DNA of 64,000 nt from assembly GCF_014596475.1 (NCBI RefSeq), contig NZ_MECJ01000011.1, forward strand, positions 1 to 64,000, given 5' to 3'. This DNA is from Streptomyces sp. CBMA152. GTDB lineage: Bacteria > Actinomycetota > Actinomycetes > Streptomycetales > Streptomycetaceae. The notes below the pieces were generated by a model, which saw nothing but the letters and a program-made list of their open reading frames with translations, searched no databases and was not told where the DNA came from. Every line of letters begins with the position of its first letter. Position 1 is the stretch's first letter. This document shows positions 1 through 8,601 of this stretch, piece after piece. Both the position numbers and the translations under genes were made by a program.

Positions 1-224
1 TGCGCGCGCTCGCCGCGGCCCGGCGCAGCCTGCGCAGCCAGCTCTTCGCCTCCGCCTGCTACGTCAGCGGCGGGCTCGGCGGGGCGGCCGCGGCCGGCAC
101 GGTCGGCTCGGCCTGGGGCGTCGCCACCGCGACCGCCTGCGGCTCGGCCGTGTGGTGGCTGCAACTGCGCTCCGCCCTGCGCGAGCGCCACCAGAACCCC
201 ATCCCCGAAGTGAGGACCTCATGA
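1..224 (+). CDS. C-terminal part of a membrane protein, probably a polysaccharide flippase (partial)
   Basis: Only the last 73 or so codons are inside the window, ending at the TGA at 222-224. The tail is rich in Ala, Gly, Val and Trp, with a hydrophobic stretch of about 35 residues followed by an Arg-rich, charged end, as at the C-terminus of Wzx/MATE-like polysaccharide exporters. The stop overlaps the start of the glycosyltransferase in an ATGA, so the two are translationally coupled and belong to one operon. The flippase assignment rests on this context and on the hydrophobic character. Another integral membrane protein of the same cluster is possible. Confidence 0.5.
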   Translation, partial: RALAAARRSLRSQLFASACYVSGGLGGAAAAGTVGSAWGVATATACGSAVWWLQLRSALRERHQNPIPEVRTS

Positions 225-1168
225 CCGCCCAACCCAGGCTGAGCATCGGCCTGCCCGTGTACAACGGCGAGGAGTATCTCGCCGAGTCGCTCGACGCCCT
301 GCTCGGCCAGACCTATGAGGACTTCGAGCTGGTCATCTCCGACAACGCCTCGACCGACGGGACCCAGGAGATCTGCCGCAAGTACGCCGCGCGGGACCCG
401 CGCATCCGCTACATCCGGCTGCCGAAGAACATCGGCGCCGCACCCAACCACAACTACGTCTTCACCCAGTGCCGCGGCGAGCTGTTCAAGTGGGCCTCGC
501 ACGACGACCTTTACGCCCGCAACCTGCTGCGACGCTGCGTCGAGGCGCTGGACGAGCGGCCGGACATCGTCCTCGCGCACTCCGGCCAGGCGGTCATCGA
601 CGAAGACGGGCAGGTGAAGGTCCCGTACGAGTACGGGATAGCCACCGACTCGCCGCGCGCACCGGAGCGCTTCCGCAGCTTCCTGTTCGAGCCCGGTGGC
701 GACGACTTCTACGGGGTGATGCGGGCCGACGTGCTGCGGCGGGTGAAGCCGCACGACAGCTACCACCACGCGGACCGCACGTTCGTCGCCGAGATAGTCC
801 TGCACGGACCCTTCCACCAGGTGCCGGAGCTGCTGTACTTCCGCCGCGACCACCCCACCCGCGCCGAGCGGGCGAACCCCGGCAAGCGCTCCCGGTGCGT
901 CAACCTGGACCCGCGCCGGGCAGGCCTGCTGCACCCGACGCCCCGGCTGCTCGCCGAGTACGTCTGGGGCTTCGTCGCGGCGATCCGGCGGGCGCCGTTG
1001 TCCGCGGCCGACCGGCGCGCGTGCTATATCCATCTGGCCGCGTGGATGACCAGCCGGGTCCGGCCGGGCGCCGGCGAGCGGGTCGAGGACCGCGCCCCGG
1101 TCGACCCGGCCAAGCTGACGGTCTCCGTCGACGCCCTCGTCGCCGGGCGCGAGGGGCGGCAGGCGTGA
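221..1168 (+). CDS. Family 2 glycosyltransferase
   Basis: A 315-residue protein starting at the ATG at 221, which overlaps the upstream stop. The first 100 residues are a typical GT-A nucleotide-sugar domain: the GLPVYNGEEYL strand, LVISDNASTDGT (nucleotide-binding Asp), and an acidic SHDD motif near residue 95 in the DxD metal position. It probably transfers a sugar from an activated nucleotide donor onto a growing cell-surface polysaccharide at the inner face of the membrane. The next gene begins in a GTGA overlap. Donor and acceptor cannot be read from the sequence. An upstream in-frame GTG at 152 would extend into the previous gene and is rejected because of the overlap architecture. Confidence 0.9.
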   Translation: MTAQPRLSIGLPVYNGEEYLAESLDALLGQTYEDFELVISDNASTDGTQEICRKYAARDPRIRYIRLPKNIGAAPNHNYVFTQCRGELFKWASHDDLYARNLLRRCVEALDERPDIVLAHSGQAVIDEDGQVKVPYEYGIATDSPRAPERFRSFLFEPGGDDFYGVMRADVLRRVKPHDSYHHADRTFVAEIVLHGPFHQVPELLYFRRDHPTRAERANPGKRSRCVNLDPRRAGLLHPTPRLLAEYVWGFVAAIRRAPLSAADRRACYIHLAAWMTSRVRPGAGERVEDRAPVDPAKLTVSVDALVAGREGRQA

Positions 1169-2391
1169 ACACCTCGACGCGGGTGGGGGTGTTCGGCCTG
1201 CTCGGCTCCGGCAACCTCGGCAACGACGGGTCGCTGGAGGCCGTGCTCGGGTACCTCCGCGCCGAGCACCCGGAGGCGGTCGTGGACGCGCTGTGCGGCG
1301 GACCCGAGGTCGTCGCGACCCGGTACCGGATCCCCGCGACGCGGCTGCACTGGTACCGCGGGGAGTACCGGACCGCGTCACGTGCGGGCGCGGTCGCGGC
1401 CAAGGGTCTGGGCAAACTCGTCGACGCCGTCCGCACCGCCGCGTGGGTGCGCCAACACGACGTGGTGATCGTGCCGGGCATGGGCGTCCTTGAAGCGACG
1501 CTGCCGCTGCGGCCGTGGGGCTTCCCGTATTCGCTGTTCCTGCTCTGCGCATCCGGCCGGCTGTTCGGCACCCGGGTTGCGCTGGTCGGCGTCGGCGCCG
1601 CCCCGATCGGCGACCGGCCGACCCGGGCCCTGGTGCGCTGGTCGGCACGGCTTGCCACCTACCGCTCGTACCGGGACGCCCTGTCCCGTGACGCGATGCG
1701 GGCGATGGGCGTAAACACCGCGCGCGACAAGGTCTACCCGGACCTCGCGTTCGCCCTGCCGACGCTCCCCGCGACCGGCCCCTCGGACCCGCCGGGGCCG
1801 GTGTGCGTCGGCGTCATGGACTTCCACGGCGGCAACGGCGACCGCGCCCGTGCCGAGGAGATCCACCGGCGCTACCTGGATGGGACAACTCGCTTCGTCC
1901 GCGCGCTGGTTGAGGACGGCAGGCCGGTCCGGCTGCTTACCGGCGACGCGTGCGATGCGACGGTGGTCGCCGCGATCCTCGACGCGGTGGACTCGCCGCT
2001 GGTCACCGCCTCCGAGGCGGCCTCGCTTGCCGACCTGATGAAGGAGATGGCGGCCGCCGACACCGTGGTGGCGACCCGGTACCACAACCTGGTCTGCGCG
2101 CTGAAGGTCGGCACGCCGACGCTCGCCCTCAGCTACGCGGCGAAGAGCGACGCGCTCATGGACCGGATGGGCCTTGGCGCGTACTGCCACCCGGCCCGCG
2201 AGGTCGACGCCGACCGGCTGCTCGAACAGTTCCGGGCGCTGGAGCAGCAATCAGCGCAGCTGCGGGAGGCCCTCGCCGAGCGGAACCTGGTCGCCACCCG
2301 GCAACTGGAGCAGCAGTTCAGCGACTTGACCGCCGCCCTGTTCCCGGCGAACGACCCCACACATGCCCACGCTCGGCAGGAGGCTGTATGA
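1165..2391 (+). CDS. Polysaccharide pyruvyl transferase family protein
   Basis: A 408-residue protein that starts at the GTG at 1165, inside a GTGA overlap with the glycosyltransferase stop. The N-terminus GVFGLLGSGNLGNDG is the glycine-rich opening of the WcaK/CsaB-type pyruvyl transferase fold, and the later ATRYHNLVCALKVGTPTLALSY block is the conserved C-terminal donor-site region (the His in RYHN). Members transfer pyruvate from phosphoenolpyruvate to a hexose or ManNAc of a cell-surface polymer. The sugar accepted here is unknown. The last 50 residues are Gln/Glu/Leu rich and may form a coiled coil. It sits in the middle of the polysaccharide operon. Confidence 0.85.
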   Translation: MNTSTRVGVFGLLGSGNLGNDGSLEAVLGYLRAEHPEAVVDALCGGPEVVATRYRIPATRLHWYRGEYRTASRAGAVAAKGLGKLVDAVRTAAWVRQHDVVIVPGMGVLEATLPLRPWGFPYSLFLLCASGRLFGTRVALVGVGAAPIGDRPTRALVRWSARLATYRSYRDALSRDAMRAMGVNTARDKVYPDLAFALPTLPATGPSDPPGPVCVGVMDFHGGNGDRARAEEIHRRYLDGTTRFVRALVEDGRPVRLLTGDACDATVVAAILDAVDSPLVTASEAASLADLMKEMAAADTVVATRYHNLVCALKVGTPTLALSYAAKSDALMDRMGLGAYCHPAREVDADRLLEQFRALEQQSAQLREALAERNLVATRQLEQQFSDLTAALFPANDPTHAHARQEAV

Positions 2392-2936
2392 AAGCGACCG
2401 AAGTCCCGGAGATCGCCGGCGCGTACCTCTTCGAGCCGACGCCGTACGCCGACGAGCGTGGCTTCTTCTGCCGTACGTTCGACGCCGACGTGGTCCGATC
2501 GGTGGGCCTCGACCCGAGCGCCTTCATCCAGGACAGCGTGTCCCGCTCGGTCCGGGGCGTGCTGCGCGGCCTGCACCTGCGTTCCGGCGCGGGCGAGGCC
2601 AAGCTGGTGCGGTGCTCGTACGGGAGGATCTTCGACGTCGTCGTGGACCTGCGGGCGGACTCACCGACGTATCGCAACGTGGCCTCGTTCGAGCTGTCCG
2701 GCGAGACGCAGGTGACCCTGTACATCCCGGCGGGATGCGCGCACGGCTTCCAGGCGCTGACCGAGACCGCTGACACCTCGTACCGGATCGACCGCCCGCA
2801 CGATCCGGCCGAGGACGTGACGATCGCCTTCGACGACCCGGAGCTCGCCATTGGCTGGCCGCTGCCGCCCACCTTGATGTCCCAGCGGGACCGGGAGGCG
2901 CCGAGCCTCGCCGAGGTCCTGAAGCAAAGGCCCTGA
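2388..2936 (+). CDS. dTDP-4-dehydrorhamnose 3,5-epimerase family protein (RmlC-like)
   Basis: A 182-residue cupin with an ATGA overlap to the previous gene and an AGGAGG-type ribosome binding site just before it. Visible RmlC features are YADERGFFCRTF near residue 21, GVLRGLH carrying the catalytic-base His, YIPAGCAHGFQAL and the terminal FDDPELAIGWPL. It would epimerise a dTDP-4-keto-6-deoxyhexose at C3 and/or C5 to supply the polysaccharide pathway. Length matches the family. No RmlA, RmlB or RmlD lies in the window, so the sugar could be rhamnose or another 6-deoxyhexose. Confidence 0.88.
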   Translation: MKATEVPEIAGAYLFEPTPYADERGFFCRTFDADVVRSVGLDPSAFIQDSVSRSVRGVLRGLHLRSGAGEAKLVRCSYGRIFDVVVDLRADSPTYRNVASFELSGETQVTLYIPAGCAHGFQALTETADTSYRIDRPHDPAEDVTIAFDDPELAIGWPLPPTLMSQRDREAPSLAEVLKQRP

Positions 2937-2974
2937 AGCAACAGTTCTTAAGAACAAGGAGAGTTGAGGTCGGC

Positions 2975-4318
2975 GTGGACCCCAAAGACACCGAAGACAC
3001 CGAAGAGTTCCGCCTTCCTCGGTCGCGACAGGCGAACGAGCGGCTGCACGCCGTCATCCCCGGTGGCGCGCACACCTACGCCAAGGGCGACGACCAGTAC
3101 CCCGAGAACCTGGCCCCGGTCATCAGCCACGGCCGCGGTGCCCACGTGTGGGACGTCGACGGCAACCGCTACATCGAGTACGGCTCCGGCCTGCGGTCGG
3201 TCAGCCTCGGCCACGCCCACCCGCGCGTGATCGAAGCGGTGCGGCGGGAACTCGACCGCGGCAGCAACTTCGTCCGGCCGTCCATCGTGGAGGCCGAGGC
3301 GGCGGAACGCTTTCTGGCCACGGTGCCGACCGCCGAGATGGTGAAGTTCGCGAAGAACGGCTCCGATGCCACCACCGCCGCGGTACGCCTCGCCCGCGCC
3401 GCCACCGGGCGCGCACGGGTGGCCATCTGCGCCGACCATCCGTTCTTCTCCACCGACGACTGGTTCATCGGCACCACGCCGATGTCCGCCGGTATTCCGG
3501 CGGCGACCAACGAACTCACCGTGGCGTTCCCTTACGGGGACCTGGCCGCCACGGAGGAGTTGCTGACCCGGTATCAGGACGAGGTCGCCTGCCTGATCCT
3601 CGAACCCGCCACCCACACCGAGCCCCCGCCCGGATACCTCACCGGCTTGCGTGAACTGGCCGACCGGCACGGCTGCGTACTGGTCTTCGACGAGATGATC
3701 ACCGGCTTCCGCTGGTCCGAGGCGGGCGCCCAGGGCCTGTACGGCGTCGTCCCCGACCTCTCCACGTTCGGCAAGGCGCTGGGCAACGGGTTCGCCGTCT
3801 CCGCGCTTGCCGGGCGCCGTGAGTTGATGGAGCGGGGCGGGCTGCGTCACTCCGACGAGCGGGTGTTCCTGCTGTCCACCACGCACGGTGCGGAAACGCA
3901 CTCCCTGGCAGCCGCGATGGCCGTGCAGACCACATACGTCGAGGAGGGCATCACCGCGCGGCTGCACGCCCTCGGCGAGCGGTTGGCCGCCGGTGTCCGC
4001 GACGCCGCAGCCGCCATGGGTGTCGGCGACCACATCGTCGTCCGGGGCCGCGCCAGCAACCTGGTCTTCGCCACGCTCGACGAGAAGGGGCAGCCGTCGC
4101 AGCAGTACCGCACCCTGTTCCTGCGCCGGCTCCTCACGGGCGGGATCCTCGCCCCGTCGTTCGTGGTGAGCAGCGCACTCGACGACGCGGACATCGATCA
4201 CACCGTCGATGTGGTGGCCCAGGCATGTGCGGTGTACCGCAAGGCACTTGACGCCGGTGACCCCACCCCCTGGGTGGGCGGGCGACCGGTGAAGCCCGTA
4301 TTCCGCCCCCGGGCGTGA
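2975..4318 (+). CDS. Class III aminotransferase of the glutamate-1-semialdehyde 2,1-aminomutase type
   Basis: A 447-residue PLP enzyme from a GTG at 2975, with an AAGGAG-like site about 12 bases upstream. Landmarks are IPGGAHTYAKGDDQYPENLAP, FAKNGSDATTAAVRLARAATGR (phosphate site), FDEMITGFR (Asp pairing with the pyridine N) and STFGKALGNG, with the Schiff-base Lys. Its place 38 bases after the epimerase gene suggests it works on a nucleotide sugar or a small amino-acid-derived substituent of the polysaccharide. It is less likely to serve tetrapyrrole synthesis, for which the HemL gene usually sits with other hem genes. The exact substrate is not readable. Confidence 0.85.
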   Translation: MDPKDTEDTEEFRLPRSRQANERLHAVIPGGAHTYAKGDDQYPENLAPVISHGRGAHVWDVDGNRYIEYGSGLRSVSLGHAHPRVIEAVRRELDRGSNFVRPSIVEAEAAERFLATVPTAEMVKFAKNGSDATTAAVRLARAATGRARVAICADHPFFSTDDWFIGTTPMSAGIPAATNELTVAFPYGDLAATEELLTRYQDEVACLILEPATHTEPPPGYLTGLRELADRHGCVLVFDEMITGFRWSEAGAQGLYGVVPDLSTFGKALGNGFAVSALAGRRELMERGGLRHSDERVFLLSTTHGAETHSLAAAMAVQTTYVEEGITARLHALGERLAAGVRDAAAAMGVGDHIVVRGRASNLVFATLDEKGQPSQQYRTLFLRRLLTGGILAPSFVVSSALDDADIDHTVDVVAQACAVYRKALDAGDPTPWVGGRPVKPVFRPRA

Positions 4319-4325
4319 CGTGACG

Positions 4326-5000
4326 TCAGCGACGCTCCGACCGAACCATGTTGGCCCGCTGGTCGGCCGTCCGGTCGACCAGCCACGCGGTCGCCGGTAC
4401 CACCGCCAGCGCGGTGCACCAGCCGCCGAGGACGTCGGTCGGATAGTGGGCGCCAAGGGCGACCTGCGCCCAGCCCATGGCGGCGCCGGCAACCAGCGCG
4501 GCGGCGAGCACGAGTAAGGTGCTGGCCGTCCTGCCGAGGCCGAGCCGGGCGGTCGCGGGCAGCGCCACCACGAGGGCGAGCGCGGTGAAGAAGGCGGTGT
4601 GCCCGCTCGGGTAGGACAGGTTGCCGTCGCCGTGGATGGTGCGTCCCACCAGGTGTTTGAGCAGCGTCGCCGTGCCCACGGCCATGGCGACCCCGGCAAC
4701 GACGAGCACCGCTGCGCGAGGACGCCGAAGCAGGAGGCAGCCCGCCACGACGGCCGCGACCAGCATCGTCGATCCGGCGGGCTCCCCCAAGAAGTCCAAG
4801 GCCAGAGCGACGCGCCGCCACGGCGGTCGCACACTGTCCGCGGTCGGCTCGATGATCCACCTGTCCACCCTGCCGGGCTGGTCGTGACCGGCGTACAGGA
4901 CACCGAGTAGCGCCACGACCAGCGTGGCGAGGGTCGCGATCACCCCGAACCACGCGCGCAACGATGGGGGCAGCACCGCGGGCACCCGCCGACCGGTCAT
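4326..5000 (-). CDS. PAP2-family membrane phosphatase
   Basis: A 224-residue membrane protein with about five or six hydrophobic helices. The three PAP2 signature blocks are present: KHLVGRTIHGDG, SYPSGHTAF (central PSGH) and the last block GAHYPTDVLGG (His-Asp pair). Such enzymes remove phosphate from lipid phosphates such as phosphatidic acid or undecaprenyl pyrophosphate at the outer membrane face. The start at 5000 is favoured over an upstream ATG because a GGTGGG stretch sits just before it and family members begin close to the first helix. It converges on the aminotransferase gene with only 7 bases between the stops. Confidence 0.88.
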   Translation of the reverse strand: MTGRRVPAVLPPSLRAWFGVIATLATLVVALLGVLYAGHDQPGRVDRWIIEPTADSVRPPWRRVALALDFLGEPAGSTMLVAAVVAGCLLLRRPRAAVLVVAGVAMAVGTATLLKHLVGRTIHGDGNLSYPSGHTAFFTALALVVALPATARLGLGRTASTLLVLAAALVAGAAMGWAQVALGAHYPTDVLGGWCTALAVVPATAWLVDRTADQRANMVRSERR

Positions 5001-5305
5001 ACGCCCACCGCGTCCGGTCGGCGTGCGGTGGCTTGCCGTGATCGGCTCCCACGCGCAGGTCGGAACCGACAGCGCCAACTCCCCACCAACGAGCCCCCCG
5101 TCGTATCCGACTTGACCAGCACGGGAGCCATCAGCCTGTGGTGCAGCCCCGAACTCGCCAGCCTGTCCATCGCTCTGGCCAAGAGCATCACACTCAGTCT
5201 CTCCTTGTCACCCGAACCAACAACGCGGTCGTGCAAACCGCCGTCGGATGCCACTGCGGGCGGTGGCCGTGGAGTCGGTGGCGGGCCTGGACTACCTTGA
5301 TCCCC
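5001..5305. other. Divergent intergenic region, no gene recognised
   Basis: This 305-base stretch separates two divergently transcribed genes and must carry both promoters. I found no convincing coding frame, inverted repeat or recognisable promoter hexamers. Confidence 0.4.
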
Positions 5306-5998
5306 ATGGGTGACGACCAGATATTCCAGGAAGAGCCGCCCACGGCCATCGCCGCGCTCGCGGCGGAGCGCCGTCTGGGGGACAGAGTCCGAACGTTCGC
5401 CACCAGGCAGGGTTGGACGTACAAGAAGTGGCGCGACTGGCGGCTGTACCTTCACACCGAGGGTCTGGTCGTGACGGCGCCCAACGGCTTCCAAGCCGCC
5501 TTCGACTGGCAGAGCACGGCGGTCGTGGTGTACCGCAGGAACGTCAACGGCGGTGTGCGGGACGCCCGTTACACACTGATCCCGCCGGGCGGTGCCGCCG
5601 TGAACATCGGGCCGGGCGCGCACGCCATGATGAACCGTCACAAGGAGATGTTCGGGATCACCTCCTTGGTGACCGGCGCGCCGTTCCGGTACCCGGGCGA
5701 CTGGGGCGACTACATCCAGCGCAACATCACCAAGGCGCAGTTGCGGGGTGTCGTCGAGGCCATCCAGTACGGCGAGACGGTGGACTTCGGCGCCATCCAG
5801 GCCGACCGGCACGGCCTGCGGGGCAAGAAGGGCTCGGCCGCCTGGGCGGACATCGCCGAACTGTCCCTGCACGACGGCCGGGTGAACTTCGTCGGCGCCG
5901 ACAAGAAGGACGTACTGAACACCGAATACCTGCACTACATACTCAACGCCGACCTGTTCCTGAACCTGTGCCACAACTTGAAGGGCCGCCGCCTCTGA
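5306..5998 (+). CDS. Uncharacterised protein, possibly DUF6585-like
   Basis: A 230-residue cytosolic-looking protein beginning MGDDQIFQ. It has no signal peptide, membrane segment or catalytic motif. The central part, with RLYLHTEGLVVTAPNGFQ followed by short beta-rich segments (AVVVYRR, RYTLIPPG), reads like a PH-domain-like beta fold of the kind grouped under DUF6585, but this is recalled by style and not confirmed. The second half alternates helix and strand and ends in a basic KGRRL tail. Earlier in-frame starts are rejected because the sequence before 5306 has atypical composition. Function is unknown. Confidence 0.65.
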   Translation: MGDDQIFQEEPPTAIAALAAERRLGDRVRTFATRQGWTYKKWRDWRLYLHTEGLVVTAPNGFQAAFDWQSTAVVVYRRNVNGGVRDARYTLIPPGGAAVNIGPGAHAMMNRHKEMFGITSLVTGAPFRYPGDWGDYIQRNITKAQLRGVVEAIQYGETVDFGAIQADRHGLRGKKGSAAWADIAELSLHDGRVNFVGADKKDVLNTEYLHYILNADLFLNLCHNLKGRRL

Positions 5999-6016
5999 CG
6001 GGTACTGAGGCGGCGC

Positions 6017-6973
6017 CTACAGCACGGAGCGGAGGAAGTCGAGGATCTCCGTCCGGGCGGCCTCGGCCTGCTGCTCCACGCCCGGCAGGGTGAGGAACGC
6101 GTGCCTCGCTCCGGGATATTCGGTCAGCCGCACGGATGTCCCGGCCGCGCGCAGTCGCTCGGCGTAGCGGCGGCCGTGGTCGGCGAGAGCGTCCTGGGTC
6201 GGTACCACCACGAGTGCCGGGGCCAGCCCGTTCAGATCGTCGGCGTAGAGCGGCGAGAGCGCGCGGGCGTCGGTTCCCGGGGGAACCGAGAGCCGCTGGA
6301 CCAGGCGCAGTAGCGGCTCGGCGTGGGTCGGGCTGTGCCCGTACTCGACCATCGAGGCATGGTCGAACATCGTCCCGGTCACATCGACAGCGGGGTTGAC
6401 CAGCACCTGCGCCCGCAGGCGCAGGCCCGCCTCCCTGGCCCGGATCGCTGTCAGGGCGGTGATCAACGCGCCGCAGCTTTCGCCGAAGACGGCGGTCCGC
6501 GCCGGGTCGATGCCCCACTGCGCCGCATGCCGCACCACGTGCTGAAGCACGTCCCAGCCGTCATCGGCGGCCGCCGACAGTGGAGATCGCTGGTCGAGGA
6601 GGCGGTGTTCGACCGAGACGACGACCGCGGGCAGTTGGGTGGCGAGGTGACTGCTGGTCCAGTCGCACTGCACCGCTGTGCCCACGAAGCCGCCTCCGTG
6701 CACATGGAGCACGAGGGGCAGATCGGCCCGGCCGACCCCTTCGCCGCCGTACTCGGCCGCCGGCCGGTACACCCGGACCGGCAGCTCGCGGCCGGGCAGC
6801 GCTATCTCCTGCCACTCGATCACGGCGTCCGGGTCCGGATGCCCGAGGATCGCCCGCGCCGCACTGGACGCCCGGAAACGGTTCTCCGCCTCGCGGTAGG
6901 CGGTCAGTTCCTCGGCCGTGATCGCCAGCCAGTCCGGCTCCGCCGGGCGCTGGGCGGCAGTGTCCTCGCTCAT
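6017..6973 (-). CDS. Alpha/beta hydrolase of the hormone-sensitive-lipase type
   Basis: A 318-residue esterase-like enzyme. It carries the HSL oxyanion motif HVHGGGF, the nucleophile elbow GESCGA, an acidic residue in VPTQDALAD, and the catalytic His in PGARHAFLTL. It is expected to hydrolyse small acyl esters in the cytoplasm. It is transcribed away from the TetR gene at 7162. A perfect palindrome at 7100-7116 lies in the spacer of its probable promoter, which makes it the likely regulatory target of that TetR. Substrate is unknown. Confidence 0.9.
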   Translation of the reverse strand: MSEDTAAQRPAEPDWLAITAEELTAYREAENRFRASSAARAILGHPDPDAVIEWQEIALPGRELPVRVYRPAAEYGGEGVGRADLPLVLHVHGGGFVGTAVQCDWTSSHLATQLPAVVVSVEHRLLDQRSPLSAAADDGWDVLQHVVRHAAQWGIDPARTAVFGESCGALITALTAIRAREAGLRLRAQVLVNPAVDVTGTMFDHASMVEYGHSPTHAEPLLRLVQRLSVPPGTDARALSPLYADDLNGLAPALVVVPTQDALADHGRRYAERLRAAGTSVRLTEYPGARHAFLTLPGVEQQAEAARTEILDFLRSVL

Positions 6974-7095
6974 GTCTCCTTCTCTCTTCCACGGCCGGAT
7001 GCCGGGGATGTCGTGGTGGTCATGCGTACGGGGGCGTACGGCTCAACCAGGGGTGCTGCCCCAGGAGTTGGGTCTCTCGGCAGGCTTGCGACCCC

Positions 7096-7123
7096 ATTAT
7101 GCACGCAGTGCGTGCAACAGCAA
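7096..7123 (-). promoter_or_regulatory. Promoter of the hydrolase with a TetR-type operator
   Basis: On the minus strand TTGCTG (7123-7118) and CATAAT (7101-7096) are separated by 16 bases and point toward the hydrolase. Between and over them lies TGCACGCA-G-TGCGTGCA (7100-7116), a perfect palindrome with 8-base arms and one central base. A palindrome occluding the promoter spacer in a TetR/target divergent region is the classic repressor-site arrangement. Binding by the adjacent regulator is inferred. Confidence 0.65.
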
Positions 7124-7161
7124 GCGCATGGGTTACGCTGGCTCCGGACGAGAGGGGCGAG

Positions 7162-7815
7162 ATGACTGGCCGAAGGCGTTGGTCGACCGAGGAGATCCTG
7201 GACGCGGCGACGGAGTTGCTGCGCACGAGCGACGCCGAGTCGTTCAGCGTGCGCAAGCTCGCCGCAGCGCTCGGGACCGATTCCTCCAGCCTCTACCGGC
7301 ACTTCCGCAACAAGACGGAACTGCTGCGGGCGGTCGCCGACCGGATCCTTCTGGCCGCCATGGACGGCCATCGCCCCGAGGGCGACTGGAAGCAGCGAGT
7401 CACCGCCCTGGCCCTGCGCCTGCGCGAGGCCTTCGGCGAGCAACCCCAACTCGCCGCGATCTGGGGACGCTATGCGTCCAGCGGCACCGGGTCCCGGTTG
7501 GTCATGGAGGAACTGCTGCAGGCCCTGCGAGCGTCAGGCCTGCCCGACGAGGAGATCCCGGCGCGCTACCACCGGATCGTGATCCTCCTCGCCGCATTGA
7601 TCGCTTCCGACGCCGGGGTCAGCACCCTCGCTCCCGAAGAGTACGAACAGGGCGTGGAACTGTTCCGCGTCGCGGTACTGGGCGCGGACCCCGAACGCTT
7701 CCCCGCCCTGGCCCACTTCGCCCGCGACGTCCGCCCCCTCGGGGCAGACCGCCGCGCCGCGTTCGAAGACATCCTCGCCGCGCAACTCGCCCACATCGAG
7801 ACTCAGATCCCCTGA
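7162..7815 (+). CDS. TetR family transcriptional regulator
   Basis: A 217-residue protein from the ATG at 7162, which has a GAGGGG site 6-11 bases upstream. An in-frame start at 7099 is possible but would lie across the palindrome. The N-terminal helix-turn-helix is clear: EEILDAATELL, then FSVRKLAAALGTDSSSLYRHFRNKTELL. The C-terminal ligand domain resembles the TetR_C family of tetracycline-like repressors. It probably represses the divergent hydrolase and itself through the 7100-7116 palindrome. Its ligand is unknown. Confidence 0.9.
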   Translation: MTGRRRWSTEEILDAATELLRTSDAESFSVRKLAAALGTDSSSLYRHFRNKTELLRAVADRILLAAMDGHRPEGDWKQRVTALALRLREAFGEQPQLAAIWGRYASSGTGSRLVMEELLQALRASGLPDEEIPARYHRIVILLAALIASDAGVSTLAPEEYEQGVELFRVAVLGADPERFPALAHFARDVRPLGADRRAAFEDILAAQLAHIETQIP

Positions 7816-7895
7816 ATTCCCCAGCCGGCTCCCTGGCCCTGATCTCGTGGCGCTGGGGCACCATCGACCTGTTTCTCTCGGTCCGGGAGGCGGGT

Positions 7896-8540
7896 TCAGC
7901 GGGAGAGGGAGACGGCGAAGGGCTTGAAGCCGTGTCGGCGCAGGATGTGGGGCACGACCAGGATCATGGCCTCGGTGGCTCGGGCTGTGCTGATGCCTCC
8001 GAGGTCTTCGATCCATGCGGGCTGCCAGCCCAGGTCGGTGAGCAGGCCGGTGACGGTCTTCTTCGCGTTCTCGTCGTCGCCCGAGACATAGACGGTCGGC
8101 GGGGTGGCCAGCGTTTCGGGAGCGGTCATGACCATGAACAGCATCGTGTTGAGGGTCTTGACCACATGGGTGTCGGGGAGTGCGCGCTGAAGCTTCTCGG
8201 CGAGGCTGCTGCCGGGATAGCACAGGTCGCCGGGCAGGCCGTCGTCGGCGTCGCGGGTGGCGTTGGAGACATCGATGAGGATTTTTCCGGAGAGCTCGGT
8301 GCGCAGGCCGGTGAGGCGGTCCAGGGAGCTGTCGCCGGGTGTCGCGTTGATCACGATGTCCGCGGTGTGGGCGGTGGTGCGCTGGTCGGCGAAGGCGATC
8401 CGCGGGTCGACCCCGGCGGCGCGGGCGGCGGTGTCTTCCGAGCCCCGGCTGCCGAGGGTGACGTGGTGTCCCGCGGCGAAGAGCTTGCCGGCGAGGTTGG
8501 CCCCGACGCGGCCGGTGCCCAGGATGCCGATGTTGGTCAT
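7896..8540 (-). CDS. NADPH-dependent F420 reductase-like NAD(P)-binding protein
   Basis: A 214-residue Rossmann protein starting MTNIGILGTGRVGANLAGKL, with GxGxxG, followed by TLGSRG where NADP-preferring enzymes carry a Ser/Arg to hold the 2'-phosphate. The family (F420:NADP oxidoreductase and ProC-like relatives) reduces coenzyme F420 with NADPH or acts as a small reductase. It is the second gene after the IMPase-like gene (61-base gap with AAGGAG before its ATG), so the two are probably co-transcribed and under the divergent LysR regulator. The nearby luciferase-like gene could use reduced F420. Confidence 0.82.
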   Translation of the reverse strand: MTNIGILGTGRVGANLAGKLFAAGHHVTLGSRGSEDTAARAAGVDPRIAFADQRTTAHTADIVINATPGDSSLDRLTGLRTELSGKILIDVSNATRDADDGLPGDLCYPGSSLAEKLQRALPDTHVVKTLNTMLFMVMTAPETLATPPTVYVSGDDENAKKTVTGLLTDLGWQPAWIEDLGGISTARATEAMILVVPHILRRHGFKPFAVSLSR

Positions 8541-8601
8541 GAGACAGAACTCCTTGCGGTATCAGGTTTGCGGTATCAGGTGGGACGTGCGGGGCGTCCG
8601 G

